DNA from: an uncultured Mycoplasmatota bacterium
GTDB lineage: Bacteria > Bacillota_I > Bacilli_A > RF39 > UBA660
NCBI GenBank assembly: GCA_900549285.1
Contig: URNW01000022.1
Location: 1-18,122 of the forward strand
Direction: 5' to 3'
Length of the DNA stretch: 18,122 bases
How positions within the stretch are numbered: the first letter of the stretch is position 1; each line of letters starts with the position of its first letter. The notes under the pieces were generated by a model. That model saw only the letters and a program-made list of their open reading frames with translations, did no database searches and had not been told where the DNA came from. Shown here in pieces: positions 6,291 through 13,361 of the stretch. The translations under genes were made by a program, and so were the position numbers.

Positions 6291-7584
6291 ATTTAAGTAT
6301 TTAATAAAATATAGTTTAAAAAAGAAAATTGACACCAAATGGTTTAAAGTCGTAAATGTTTTATTGCTATTATTAATAGTTTTTTTAGTTAATATGGATT
6401 ATCTAATTAATTTATTTGGTGGTGATTTTGAAAATAAAGAAAAGATTTATGTTGTAGACGAAACAAATTCATTTGAAACATTTAAAAATTATTTTAATGC
6501 TTTATCTGAAGAACTAGATACAGGAGAATATGAAATCATTTTAGATCAAGATATTTTAGATCAAAAAGAAGAAATAAAAGATGAAGTAGTAGTAGTTTTA
6601 AAACCATCTAAAACAGAATATTTAACAGGAGAGATAGTATCTTATGATACTGTTTCTAGAACGACTTATGAAATAATACTAAATTCTTTAAATGCTGTTA
6701 AAAGTGAACTAGTTTTAAATTCTAGTGGTTTAACACCTGAGGAAATAACATCTTTATCTAGTCCTGTTAATGTAACAGAAACAATTTTAAATGAAGATGC
6801 CAAAGATAATCAAACCAAAGAAAATTTAAGTGCCATTGTAACAACCGTTTTAATTGTTCCATTCTTTATTTTAATTATCACAATGGTTCAAATGTTAGGA
6901 GCAGAAATTAATGATGAAAAAACTAGTAGAGGAATGGAAATTATTATTTCTTCTGTACCAGCTAAAACCCATTTTTTATCTAAAGTATTAGCAGCTTTAT
7001 CTTATGTATTAATTCAAGGAGCTTTATTATTGCTTTATTCAGGAATTGCCATGCTAATAAGATCAATTCTAGCAAGTGGGGTAGCTTCAACAGCAGGAAT
7101 AGGAAGTGCATTTAGTGAGATTATAAAAACTTTAAGTGCTGCAGGAGTATTTTCTTTATTAGCTAAAGGAAGTGTTGTATTAGTAATACTATTTGTAGTG
7201 AGCTTTGTTGCTTATGCTATAGTAGCAGCAACACTTGCCAGTATGACAACAAATATTGAAGATTTCCAACAATTACAAACGCCTCTTATGATTATTATGT
7301 TAGTAGGGTATTATGTAGCTTTAATGGCAGTAATGTTTGATGGCTCTATTTTTATTAATATTTTAGCTTATATTCCGTTATTGTCAGTTATGATTGCTCC
7401 AACTTTATATTTAATGGGAGAGATGACTTTAATTTCTTTAATAGGGACAACTCTTATTACAACAGTTGTAACGTATTTCTTATATAAATATGGTCTTAGA
7501 ATATATAAAGTAGGAATACTAAATTATTCATCTAGCAAATTATGGAAAAAGATGTTTAAGTCATTGCAAAATAAAGAAAAATAA
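6280..7584 (+). CDS. ABC-2 type permease, NatB/YhaP type
   Basis: The membrane subunit of the exporter, 434 residues from the ATG at 6280. An in-frame TTG at 6268 is possible but less likely. The gene starts inside the end of the ATPase gene, an 11-base overlap. One transmembrane segment lies near the N-terminus (VVNVLLLLLIVFLVNMDYLI). A large polar, probably extracellular region of about 130 residues follows, then a cluster of about six membrane segments from residue 185 on. After the second segment comes NDEKTSRGMEIIISSVPAK, the EKTSRGMEII motif characteristic of NatB/YhaP coupling regions. With its ATPase it forms a half-exporter that works as a dimer in the plasma membrane. The cargo cannot be inferred. 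Confidence 0.9.
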   Translation: MKNKFKYLIKYSLKKKIDTKWFKVVNVLLLLLIVFLVNMDYLINLFGGDFENKEKIYVVDETNSFETFKNYFNALSEELDTGEYEIILDQDILDQKEEIKDEVVVVLKPSKTEYLTGEIVSYDTVSRTTYEIILNSLNAVKSELVLNSSGLTPEEITSLSSPVNVTETILNEDAKDNQTKENLSAIVTTVLIVPFFILIITMVQMLGAEINDEKTSRGMEIIISSVPAKTHFLSKVLAALSYVLIQGALLLLYSGIAMLIRSILASGVASTAGIGSAFSEIIKTLSAAGVFSLLAKGSVVLVILFVVSFVAYAIVAATLASMTTNIEDFQQLQTPLMIIMLVGYYVALMAVMFDGSIFINILAYIPLLSVMIAPTLYLMGEMTLISLIGTTLITTVVTYFLYKYGLRIYKVGILNYSSSKLWKKMFKSLQNKEK

Positions 7585-7608
7585 AAAAGTGTTTATGAAC
7601 GCTTTTTT
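7583..7608. terminator. Shared bidirectional terminator
   Basis: An 11-bp stem (7583-7593 with 7598-7608, one G:U pair) with a 4-nt loop is flanked by A runs on the left and T runs on the right, so it works on both strands. It overlaps the stop codons of both convergent genes, the permease stop at 7582-7584 and the coat-type stop at 7607-7609. Confidence 0.88.
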
Positions 7609-7852
7609 ATTTTTTCTTCAATTTTTTTAACGTATCTTTAATCATTTTAACTTCAATATTTTTAATTTGATACCATCCAAATTCAGTCATTTTCTGATAA
7701 AGATTATGTTGTAATTTTAGTGTTTCTTCTAAACCAAAATGTAGAGCATCATGAACCTTTTTATTTGTTGATTCAAGAGTTCCATGAACATAAACTTCCG
7801 TATTGCTTTTAAGTAAAAGTAATACATTTTCCATCAATAATTGATCATTCAT
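7607..7852 (-). CDS. CotF-like spore coat family protein
   Basis: An 81-residue protein resembling the C-terminal half of Bacillus CotF-type coat proteins, which have a ferritin-like helical hairpin. It shows LLLLKSNTEVYVHGTLEST (about 10-28) as the first helix. A second helix ends in LQHNLYQKMTEFGWYQIKN, with the family's typical G-W-Y ending. A lysine-rich tail (TLKKLKKK) follows. It overlaps the upstream 62-residue gene by four bases (ATGA). The pair suggests a coat or coat-like complex and so possible sporulation; in non-sporulating relatives, proteins of this family have no known role. Ferritin-like iron ligands are not obvious. The assignment rests on pattern, not on a search. Confidence 0.7.
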   Translation of the reverse strand: MNDQLLMENVLLLLKSNTEVYVHGTLESTNKKVHDALHFGLEETLKLQHNLYQKMTEFGWYQIKNIEVKMIKDTLKKLKKK

Positions 7853-8037
7853 GCTATCTCTTCCTCCAGTAAATTCATAAGTTTTTCAGCAATGGCTTGA
7901 TGCTTTTTAAATTCTTGCTTCATAAAGGCTTGTAAATTTTTATTTTCTAATAGTGAAATAATTTCTGTAATAATTAGACCAACATTCTGTTCATGATTAA
8001 TTGCATCTTCCACATATGCTAATTCTTTTTGTGTCAT
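7849..8037 (-). CDS. Small helical partner of the CotF-like protein
   Basis: A 62-residue all-helical protein (two helices, about 4-29 and 32-58) of the type often found directly upstream of CotF-family genes. The opening residues ELAYVEDAINHEQ, the LQAFMKQEF segment and KHQAIAEKLMNLLEE fit the ferritin-like small coat partner pattern. AAGGAGGAATT, a very strong ribosome site, lies just before the ATG, and its stop overlaps the start of the next gene (ATGA), so the two should be made in equal amounts. There is no signal peptide. The family assignment is by pattern only. Confidence 0.65.
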   Translation of the reverse strand: MTQKELAYVEDAINHEQNVGLIITEIISLLENKNLQAFMKQEFKKHQAIAEKLMNLLEEEIA

Positions 8038-8055
8038 TTAAAATTCCTCCTTGTT

Positions 8056-8083
8056 ATTAATATGAACAGGATTAAAAATATTA
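8056..8083 (-). promoter_or_regulatory. Weak sporulation-sigma-like promoter (tentative)
   Basis: On the minus strand, CATATTAAT (complement of 8056-8064) lies about 12 bp after AATATT (complement of 8077-8082). This loosely resembles sigma-E promoters, but the spacing is short. No good sigma-A promoter is visible before the coat pair. Confidence 0.22.
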
Positions 8084-8094
8084 AACCCCAAATA

Positions 8095-8126
8095 AATAAA
8101 AAAAGCAGATTTCATCATATCTGCTT
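8095..8126 (-). terminator. Terminator of the phosphohexomutase gene
   Basis: The 8-bp stem AAGCAGAT / ATCTGCTT (8103-8110 with 8119-8126) overlaps the stop codon. On the minus strand it is followed by a T-rich run (complement of 8095-8102). It separates the mutase from the coat pair. Confidence 0.85.
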
Positions 8127-9480
8127 ATTGATTATAAGTATTTACTAAATTAGTAAAAATAGTTTGTAAATTTTTAAGACCTATTTCGTCTTTTGCTTCG
8201 CATCTCATAGTGATATTTGGTCCAGTGTTACTAGCACGTACTAAAGCCCAACCTGTAGAAAAATTAACTCGAACACCATCTATAGTATTTAAAGACCACT
8301 TTTGTAATTCACAAAATTCTTTGATTTTTTTAATAACCTCAAATTTCTGTTCATCAGAAGATGGAAATTTAATTTCAGGAGTACTATAATATTTAGGAAT
8401 ATCTAAGAGAAGTTCACTTAGACTTTTATTTGTTTTACTCATAATTTCCAATAATCTTAATCCAGCATAAATACCACTGCCAACATCAGCAATTTTATCC
8501 CTAAAATAAAAGTGTCCTGAATATTCCCCGCCAAAAGGTAAATTATCTTCCTTAACTTTAGCTTGAGTATAACTAGCACCTGTTCTATAAATAAAAGGAG
8601 TACCACCCAATCTTTTTATTTCATCTTCTAAAGCTTTAGAACATTTTACATCAAATAAGAAAGTTTTATTTTTAACATTATTAATAATATCCCGAATAAT
8701 TAAAATCATAAAATGATCACTAGGAACCATTTCTCCTAATTCATTAACAATACCAAGACGATCACCATCACCATCAAAAGCAATACCCACATCCGCTTTT
8801 TTAGCTAAAACATTTTTTTTAAGTGCTTCTAAATTTTGCTCTACATTTGGATCGGGATGATGATTAGGGAAATTCCCATCACTTTCTTCAAAAAGAATTT
8901 CAAAATCTACATTGATTTTTTCAAATATTTTTCTAGCAACAATAGAAGTAGTACCATTTCCAAGGTCGATAATCACTTTTCTTTTTCTTCTTCCAAATTG
9001 TACACCATACCTTAAATATTCAACATATTTTTCTGTAATATTCCCACTAGAAACAGTTCCATTTCCACTTAAAAATTTTCCCGCAAACGTATAATTTTTA
9101 AAATCTTCAATCATTTCTCCACGGGCATTAGCAAGATTATCAAAAGAAAATTTAAAACCATTATCATCTTTGGGATTATGACTAGCTGTAACCATGATTC
9201 CAAAAAGATTATGAATAAAACGAGCGTAATAATGCATAGGAGTAGTAGTAAGCCCATAATTATAAACATTAAGGCCGCTATCCGTTATTCCTTTTGTAAG
9301 ATAAGCCGCTAAAGCAGGAGAAGAAATACGATTATCATAAGAGACAATACAAGTAGTTTGATTTAATTTTTCTCTTAAATAGCTGCCATAACTTCTTCCT
9401 ATAGTATATGCAACAGTCTCATTAATTTCTGTGGGATAAACCCCTCTAATATCATACTCTCTAAATATATTTGGATTCAT
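8125..9480 (-). CDS. manB: Phosphomannomutase/phosphoglucomutase
   Basis: Interconverts hexose 6- and 1-phosphates (mannose and/or glucose), supplying GDP-mannose or UDP-glucose for cell envelope glycans. It is a cytoplasmic enzyme of 451 residues, the usual size for the AlgC/ManB branch of the alpha-D-phosphohexomutase superfamily. The phosphoserine loop is TASHNPKDDNG with Ser100. The magnesium loop is DGDGDR (236-241). The sugar-specificity loop is GEYSGH (318-323), close to the GEMSGH of bifunctional PMM/PGM enzymes, and the phosphate-binding loop near the C-terminus is RASNTGP. All four active-site loops are intact. AGAGG precedes the ATG. It is a single-gene transcript ending in its own hairpin. 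The substrate preference is inferred from the GEYSGH loop. Confidence 0.93.
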   Translation of the reverse strand: MNPNIFREYDIRGVYPTEINETVAYTIGRSYGSYLREKLNQTTCIVSYDNRISSPALAAYLTKGITDSGLNVYNYGLTTTPMHYYARFIHNLFGIMVTASHNPKDDNGFKFSFDNLANARGEMIEDFKNYTFAGKFLSGNGTVSSGNITEKYVEYLRYGVQFGRRKRKVIIDLGNGTTSIVARKIFEKINVDFEILFEESDGNFPNHHPDPNVEQNLEALKKNVLAKKADVGIAFDGDGDRLGIVNELGEMVPSDHFMILIIRDIINNVKNKTFLFDVKCSKALEDEIKRLGGTPFIYRTGASYTQAKVKEDNLPFGGEYSGHFYFRDKIADVGSGIYAGLRLLEIMSKTNKSLSELLLDIPKYYSTPEIKFPSSDEQKFEVIKKIKEFCELQKWSLNTIDGVRVNFSTGWALVRASNTGPNITMRCEAKDEIGLKNLQTIFTNLVNTYNQ

Positions 9481-9504
9481 ATATAACCTCTTTCTATGTT
9501 TTTA

Positions 9505-9533
9505 ATGATATCATAAAAAGCAATTAAATTCAA
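9505..9533 (-). promoter_or_regulatory. Promoter of the phosphohexomutase gene
   Basis: On the minus strand, TTGAAT (complement of 9528-9533) and TATCAT (complement of 9505-9510) are spaced by 17 bp. The -35 sits in a short inverted repeat, GCAATT / AATTGC (9520-9525 with 9532-9537), which might be an operator but may be chance in AT-rich DNA. Confidence 0.55.
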
Positions 9534-9562
9534 TTGCCTATTCCTAACTATTATGATATAAT
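9534..9562 (+). promoter_or_regulatory. Promoter of the long coiled-coil gene
   Basis: An extended -10, TGATATAAT (hexamer 9557-9562, perfect), lies 17 bp after TTGCCT (9534-9539). It is back to back with the mutase promoter: the two -35 boxes touch. Confidence 0.65.
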
Positions 9563-9603
9563 ATTAGAGATTTATATTTTGGTGTGAAAGTAGGGATACT
9601 AGA

Positions 9604-12600
9604 ATGAATGAAGAAATGTTAAAGACATCATTATTAGAGATGATTAAAGAAGCAGATAATTTACCAGAAAGTGAATTAGAAATTGTTCCAGGAACAAGAT
9701 TTAGAGTAAAAAAAGGAAGAGTAGATGAATATAAAGCAAATGCAAGATTCTACTATCAATTAACAAAGAACGCAGAAATAAAAGATGAGCAATATCTAAG
9801 AGAAGTATATTATGAATTATCAGATGAATTAGCTCATGAGCAGAAAGAACACATTTTTTCTAAAGCATATGATTTATACGATTTAGGAAAAGAAGAAACA
9901 GATAGATTAGCTAAATTAAATGAAGCGCTTGCTAAAAATAAAAAACAATTAGAAGAATATAAAAGTAGGGAAGAATCCTTAAAAAAAGATAGTCAAACAA
10001 ATACAAATCTTTGGGTGGAAGCAAATAAAGTCCAAACAGAAAGACAAGAATTAGAAAATACAATCACATATTTAAATAATTTGATTTTAAAAACAACGGT
10101 GGAATTAAAAGATAAAGTAAATAATGAAGTAAAAAAGATAACTGCCCAAGAAATGGAATATTTAAGAAATCAAATAACAACAGTCAATAAAGGAGTTACA
10201 ACTAGTTGGGGAATTGATGGTCATAATATTTTAAAAAGTGATGAAGAATATTATAATAATCTATGGTATTTATCAAATATCTTAAATAATGTAAAAGATA
10301 ACTTACCTTTAATTAATGTGGGAAATGCTATTTGGGTAAATCATGAACAATTAGCATCTGCTCAAGAATTAGTATCTAAAATTGATTATTTAAGATTAGT
10401 AAAAAAAGAAGATGCACAAGCATTAAATCAAAAACCAAATGATAAATTAATCGCTGAAATATCAAAAGAATTAGACTATTTAAGAGCTGAAAATACTTCT
10501 ACATCAAAATTAGAATATGATCGTTTAACTGAAATTTTAAAATACCTAAATGCCGCAAATAATAATGAATTTGCTTTAACTCCAGTATGGAATATAGCTT
10601 ATGTAAATGGACCAGATAGAGAAGCTTTTACTAATCTTTTAAAAGAGTCATCATTTTTTCAAAAATATAATCCTGATTTAAAATTAATAAAAAAGAATCA
10701 AGAGTTGATTTTAGAGCTAAAAAAATATGTTAGCGAATTAGAGGAAAACTATAATAAAAAAGTAAGAGAAAGTAATGTAAATGTTCCTGGTATTAATTAT
10801 CAAAATCATATTATTCTAGAAAGTGATAAAAAAGAATTAGAAAATGTTTTAGCAGTAATTTCAATTTTAGAAAATGCCAAAGAAAATTTAACTGAATTAA
10901 GTGTAGGAGGAAGTGTTCCATCTAGCTTGATTCCAGGATACAAAAAATTAATTAGTAATATTAAATACTTTACACCTAAAAAGGAAGTATATTCTTTAGA
11001 ATCTAATAAAGAATTAGCAAAAGAAATAAAACTAATGATGGATAATTTAAATCCTGAAAATGAACAAAAACATAATTTATTAGCTGAAATGTATGACATT
11101 TTAACCAATGTAGATTTAAATAAAAAAGTAATAAATTTATCAGGAAATTTTGAAGGAATTATTCTTAATGAAGAATCTGGCAAAAAATTTCAACAAATTG
11201 TTGAGGATATTGATCGCTTAGATAAGAAGCAAGAAACCATTTTAACAATTGATTTAGCTGAAAAAAATCAAGAAAAGATAGCTGAAATTGAAAAAGAAAT
11301 ACAATCTCTTTTTAATATTTTTAGCAAAGTCGCTCCTGAGCATCAAAAAGAGTATGAGCTTTTAGAAAACTTAATTAATTTATTATCTATGAAAGTTCCT
11401 GATAGCGAAATAAAAGAAGTAAATAATGTTACAATAAGTAAGGAAAAAGAAGAAGAGTATCTAAAAATATTGTCTGATTTAGAAAAATTAAGAAATCCAA
11501 TCCAAGAAGAAGTAAATTTTATTGGTGCAGGTGCTATTCAAAATAAAAAAGATACACTAAAATGGGTAGAAGAAAATAGTGATCTTTTAAAAAGTAGTGA
11601 AGAAGTTATTAAATCTCTCCAAGAACAAATAAATATATTAGAAAATGCGAAAATAAAAGAGGATGCCTTATATTTATTGCCAGAGCAAATAGAATTGTAT
11701 AACAAGATGGAAGCAGAGTTGCCAATTAAACATACGGCAGAGAATGAAGAATTAATTAGTAGTCTTGAAAAAGAGCTACAAGAAAGTTCCCATCAAATAA
11801 ATCCTAAAAAATATGATTTATTAGTAAAAAAATTAGACTTATTAAAACGTTCAGAAGGAGCGTATACAGATACTATAAAAGTTAAAGATGCATATATACC
11901 ACTTAGAAATGCAAGAGAATATAGTCAGTTTTGTGATGATTTAGAGCAAATAGAAGAAAAAAACATAAATGAAGAAACCAATTCAGAAAAAATAGAAGAA
12001 CAAAGAAAATCTTCAGAACCCGAATCAACTAAAGATTCTAAAATTGGAAATATCAAGAAAAAATTAGTAACATCCATTAGAAAAGCCAAAAAATTAGAAT
12101 GGTGGAAAAAACATAAGAATATTATAATAGGAATAGGTTTAACTATTTTATTAGTATCATCACTAAGTTCATTAATTCCAACTATTCTTTATACAAATGG
12201 TTGTCTAGCAGCTGCGATCCCAGGATTAGCTCCAGGAATCAATGCTATAAATGTAAGTATTATAAATGCTCTTGGAATACCTCTTGGAAGCTTAAACTTT
12301 AGTGTGGCTTCTGCTAATTTAGGAGGGGCATTATTGAATAGTTTACTAAACTTAGGGGTAATTGGTGGAAGTGCGTTTGGAATAAAAGAAGTATATAAAC
12401 AATATAGAAAAGAAAATAGCGCAACTCTTTCTGATCCAAACGAAAAATCTTTAACTGAAAAAGTTAAAAAATTGGGGTCAGACCTAATTTCTAAAACAAA
12501 AGAGCTTAGCAATACTTTATCGGATAAAGCAGCAGAGTTTACAAAGAATCTAGCAACTCAACTAGATGGTAACAATATGGCCTTAGAGCATGATTTACTA

Positions 12601-12888
12601 GATTTAAGAGTAAAAGTTGATCCATTTATCATGAAAGATGAAAATAGCGAAGATAAAAAAACGAAAGAACGAATTGATCAGAGATATGAAGATTTAAAAA
12701 AGGAGCAAGAAGAAAAGCCTCTATCTGTCGAAGGTGAAGTAATAGGCGAGCCTCCAGTTTCTTTAGAAGAAGAAAAAAGGAAGCAAATGGCATCTCAAAC
12801 CATAGATGTTCCATATAGTTCAGTAGTTCTTCCTAGTGATGAGGAAATAGTAGAAGCACTAGAAGAAAATTTAGGAAGAGGGAAATAA
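9604..12888 (+). CDS. Large coiled-coil repeat protein with C-terminal membrane hairpin
   Basis: I do not recognise this family. The 1094-residue protein is acidic, lysine/glutamate-rich and mostly helical. No signal peptide is present. From about residue 178 to 785 it is built of about seven degenerate modules of 75-95 residues (starts near 178, 280, 365, 468, 555, 664 and 714). Each has a helix (NEELI-EL-KEL-like), a Y-x2-L-x6-L helix, then a short strand-like piece (for example IKVKDAYIPL) and a closing helix. A similar piece appears at the N-terminus (EIVPGTRFRVKKGRVDEY). Residues about 787-815 are very polar. Two hydrophobic segments, about 840-862 and 904-928 (Gly-rich), form a membrane hairpin, and the acidic tail faces the same side as the N-terminal part, probably the cytoplasm. 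It is coupled to the following DUF1292 gene. A scaffold or septum/envelope role is a guess. Confidence 0.85.
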   Translation: MNEEMLKTSLLEMIKEADNLPESELEIVPGTRFRVKKGRVDEYKANARFYYQLTKNAEIKDEQYLREVYYELSDELAHEQKEHIFSKAYDLYDLGKEETDRLAKLNEALAKNKKQLEEYKSREESLKKDSQTNTNLWVEANKVQTERQELENTITYLNNLILKTTVELKDKVNNEVKKITAQEMEYLRNQITTVNKGVTTSWGIDGHNILKSDEEYYNNLWYLSNILNNVKDNLPLINVGNAIWVNHEQLASAQELVSKIDYLRLVKKEDAQALNQKPNDKLIAEISKELDYLRAENTSTSKLEYDRLTEILKYLNAANNNEFALTPVWNIAYVNGPDREAFTNLLKESSFFQKYNPDLKLIKKNQELILELKKYVSELEENYNKKVRESNVNVPGINYQNHIILESDKKELENVLAVISILENAKENLTELSVGGSVPSSLIPGYKKLISNIKYFTPKKEVYSLESNKELAKEIKLMMDNLNPENEQKHNLLAEMYDILTNVDLNKKVINLSGNFEGIILNEESGKKFQQIVEDIDRLDKKQETILTIDLAEKNQEKIAEIEKEIQSLFNIFSKVAPEHQKEYELLENLINLLSMKVPDSEIKEVNNVTISKEKEEEYLKILSDLEKLRNPIQEEVNFIGAGAIQNKKDTLKWVEENSDLLKSSEEVIKSLQEQINILENAKIKEDALYLLPEQIELYNKMEAELPIKHTAENEELISSLEKELQESSHQINPKKYDLLVKKLDLLKRSEGAYTDTIKVKDAYIPLRNAREYSQFCDDLEQIEEKNINEETNSEKIEEQRKSSEPESTKDSKIGNIKKKLVTSIRKAKKLEWWKKHKNIIIGIGLTILLVSSLSSLIPTILYTNGCLAAAIPGLAPGINAINVSIINALGIPLGSLNFSVASANLGGALLNSLLNLGVIGGSAFGIKEVYKQYRKENSATLSDPNEKSLTEKVKKLGSDLISKTKELSNTLSDKAAEFTKNLATQLDGNNMALEHDLLDLRVKVDPFIMKDENSEDKKTKERIDQRYEDLKKEQEEKPLSVEGEVIGEPPVSLEEEKRKQMASQTIDVPYSSVVLPSDEEIVEALEENLGRGK

Positions 12889-13157
12889 TGAATAAAGAGG
12901 ATATAATTACATTAGAAGATAATGTAGAATATATGATACTAGATATAGCAAGTATTAATCAGGATAAATATTTATATTGTGTAGAAATTGATAAGGAAGA
13001 AATGCCTAAACAAGAATATAAATATTTTAAAGAAGTAAATGATTCTGGTAACATATATGTTGAAGAGGTAGAAGAAAAAAATATAATAGATGCTATATCA
13101 GCTATATTTACCGCCAATCATTTAAGTAGTTTAAAAAATGATGAACAAGACGATTAA
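12888..13157 (+). CDS. DUF1292 family protein (YrzB-like)
   Basis: An 89-residue acidic protein fitting the DUF1292 pattern: IITLEDNVEYMILDIASIN, then a -KYLYCVEID- strand, a -EYKYFKEV- strand with a charged loop, and a C-terminal acidic helix with a Phe (DAISAIF). Its start overlaps the stop of the large upstream gene (TAATG), so the two are translationally coupled. The function of DUF1292 proteins is not established; they are short, cytoplasmic and common in low-GC Bacillota. The T-box of ileS begins right after its stop, so no terminator of its own is visible, and transcripts from the upstream pair may run into the T-box. Confidence 0.75.
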   Translation: MNKEDIITLEDNVEYMILDIASINQDKYLYCVEIDKEEMPKQEYKYFKEVNDSGNIYVEEVEEKNIIDAISAIFTANHLSSLKNDEQDD

Positions 13158-13340
13158 AAGAATCTTTTTTATAGAGAGCTAATGGTAGGTGAAAATTAGT
13201 AAAAAATCTTTTAATAAATCACTTGGGAGTTGAATATTTGAATAAAGTAAAATATTCCGTAGACTTTTGCGTTAAAAAGAAGAGTTATAAAAAAAGGTGG
13301 TACCGCGAATCATATTCGCCCTTTGGTGCTACCTTTTTTG
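13158..13340 (+). promoter_or_regulatory. T-box riboswitch (isoleucine) with terminator
   Basis: The conserved T-box sequence GGTGGTACCGCG is at 13296-13307. Upstream is a Stem I apical region with AGAGAGCTAATGGTAGGTG (13172-13190). The downstream terminator pairs 13290-13304 with 13325-13339 (15 pairs, two G:U), has an inner GCGAA/TTCGC hairpin, and ends in T6. Uncharged tRNA-Ile should stabilise the antiterminator and turn the operon on. A candidate specifier is ATC at 13218-13220, in the usual position before ACTTGGGAG, which fits the IleRS downstream. Confidence 0.92.
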
Positions 13341-13361
13341 TGTTTAGAAAGGAAAAAAGAA

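Noticed and set aside
10806..12814. Several minus-strand open frames within the long coiled-coil gene
   Set aside because: They are antisense frames caused by the biased codon use of that gene; none has a ribosome site or recognisable motif.
13323..13361. TTG start extending IleRS by 13 residues
   Set aside because: It lies in the terminator of the T-box; the ATG at 13362 has AGAAAGGA at proper spacing.
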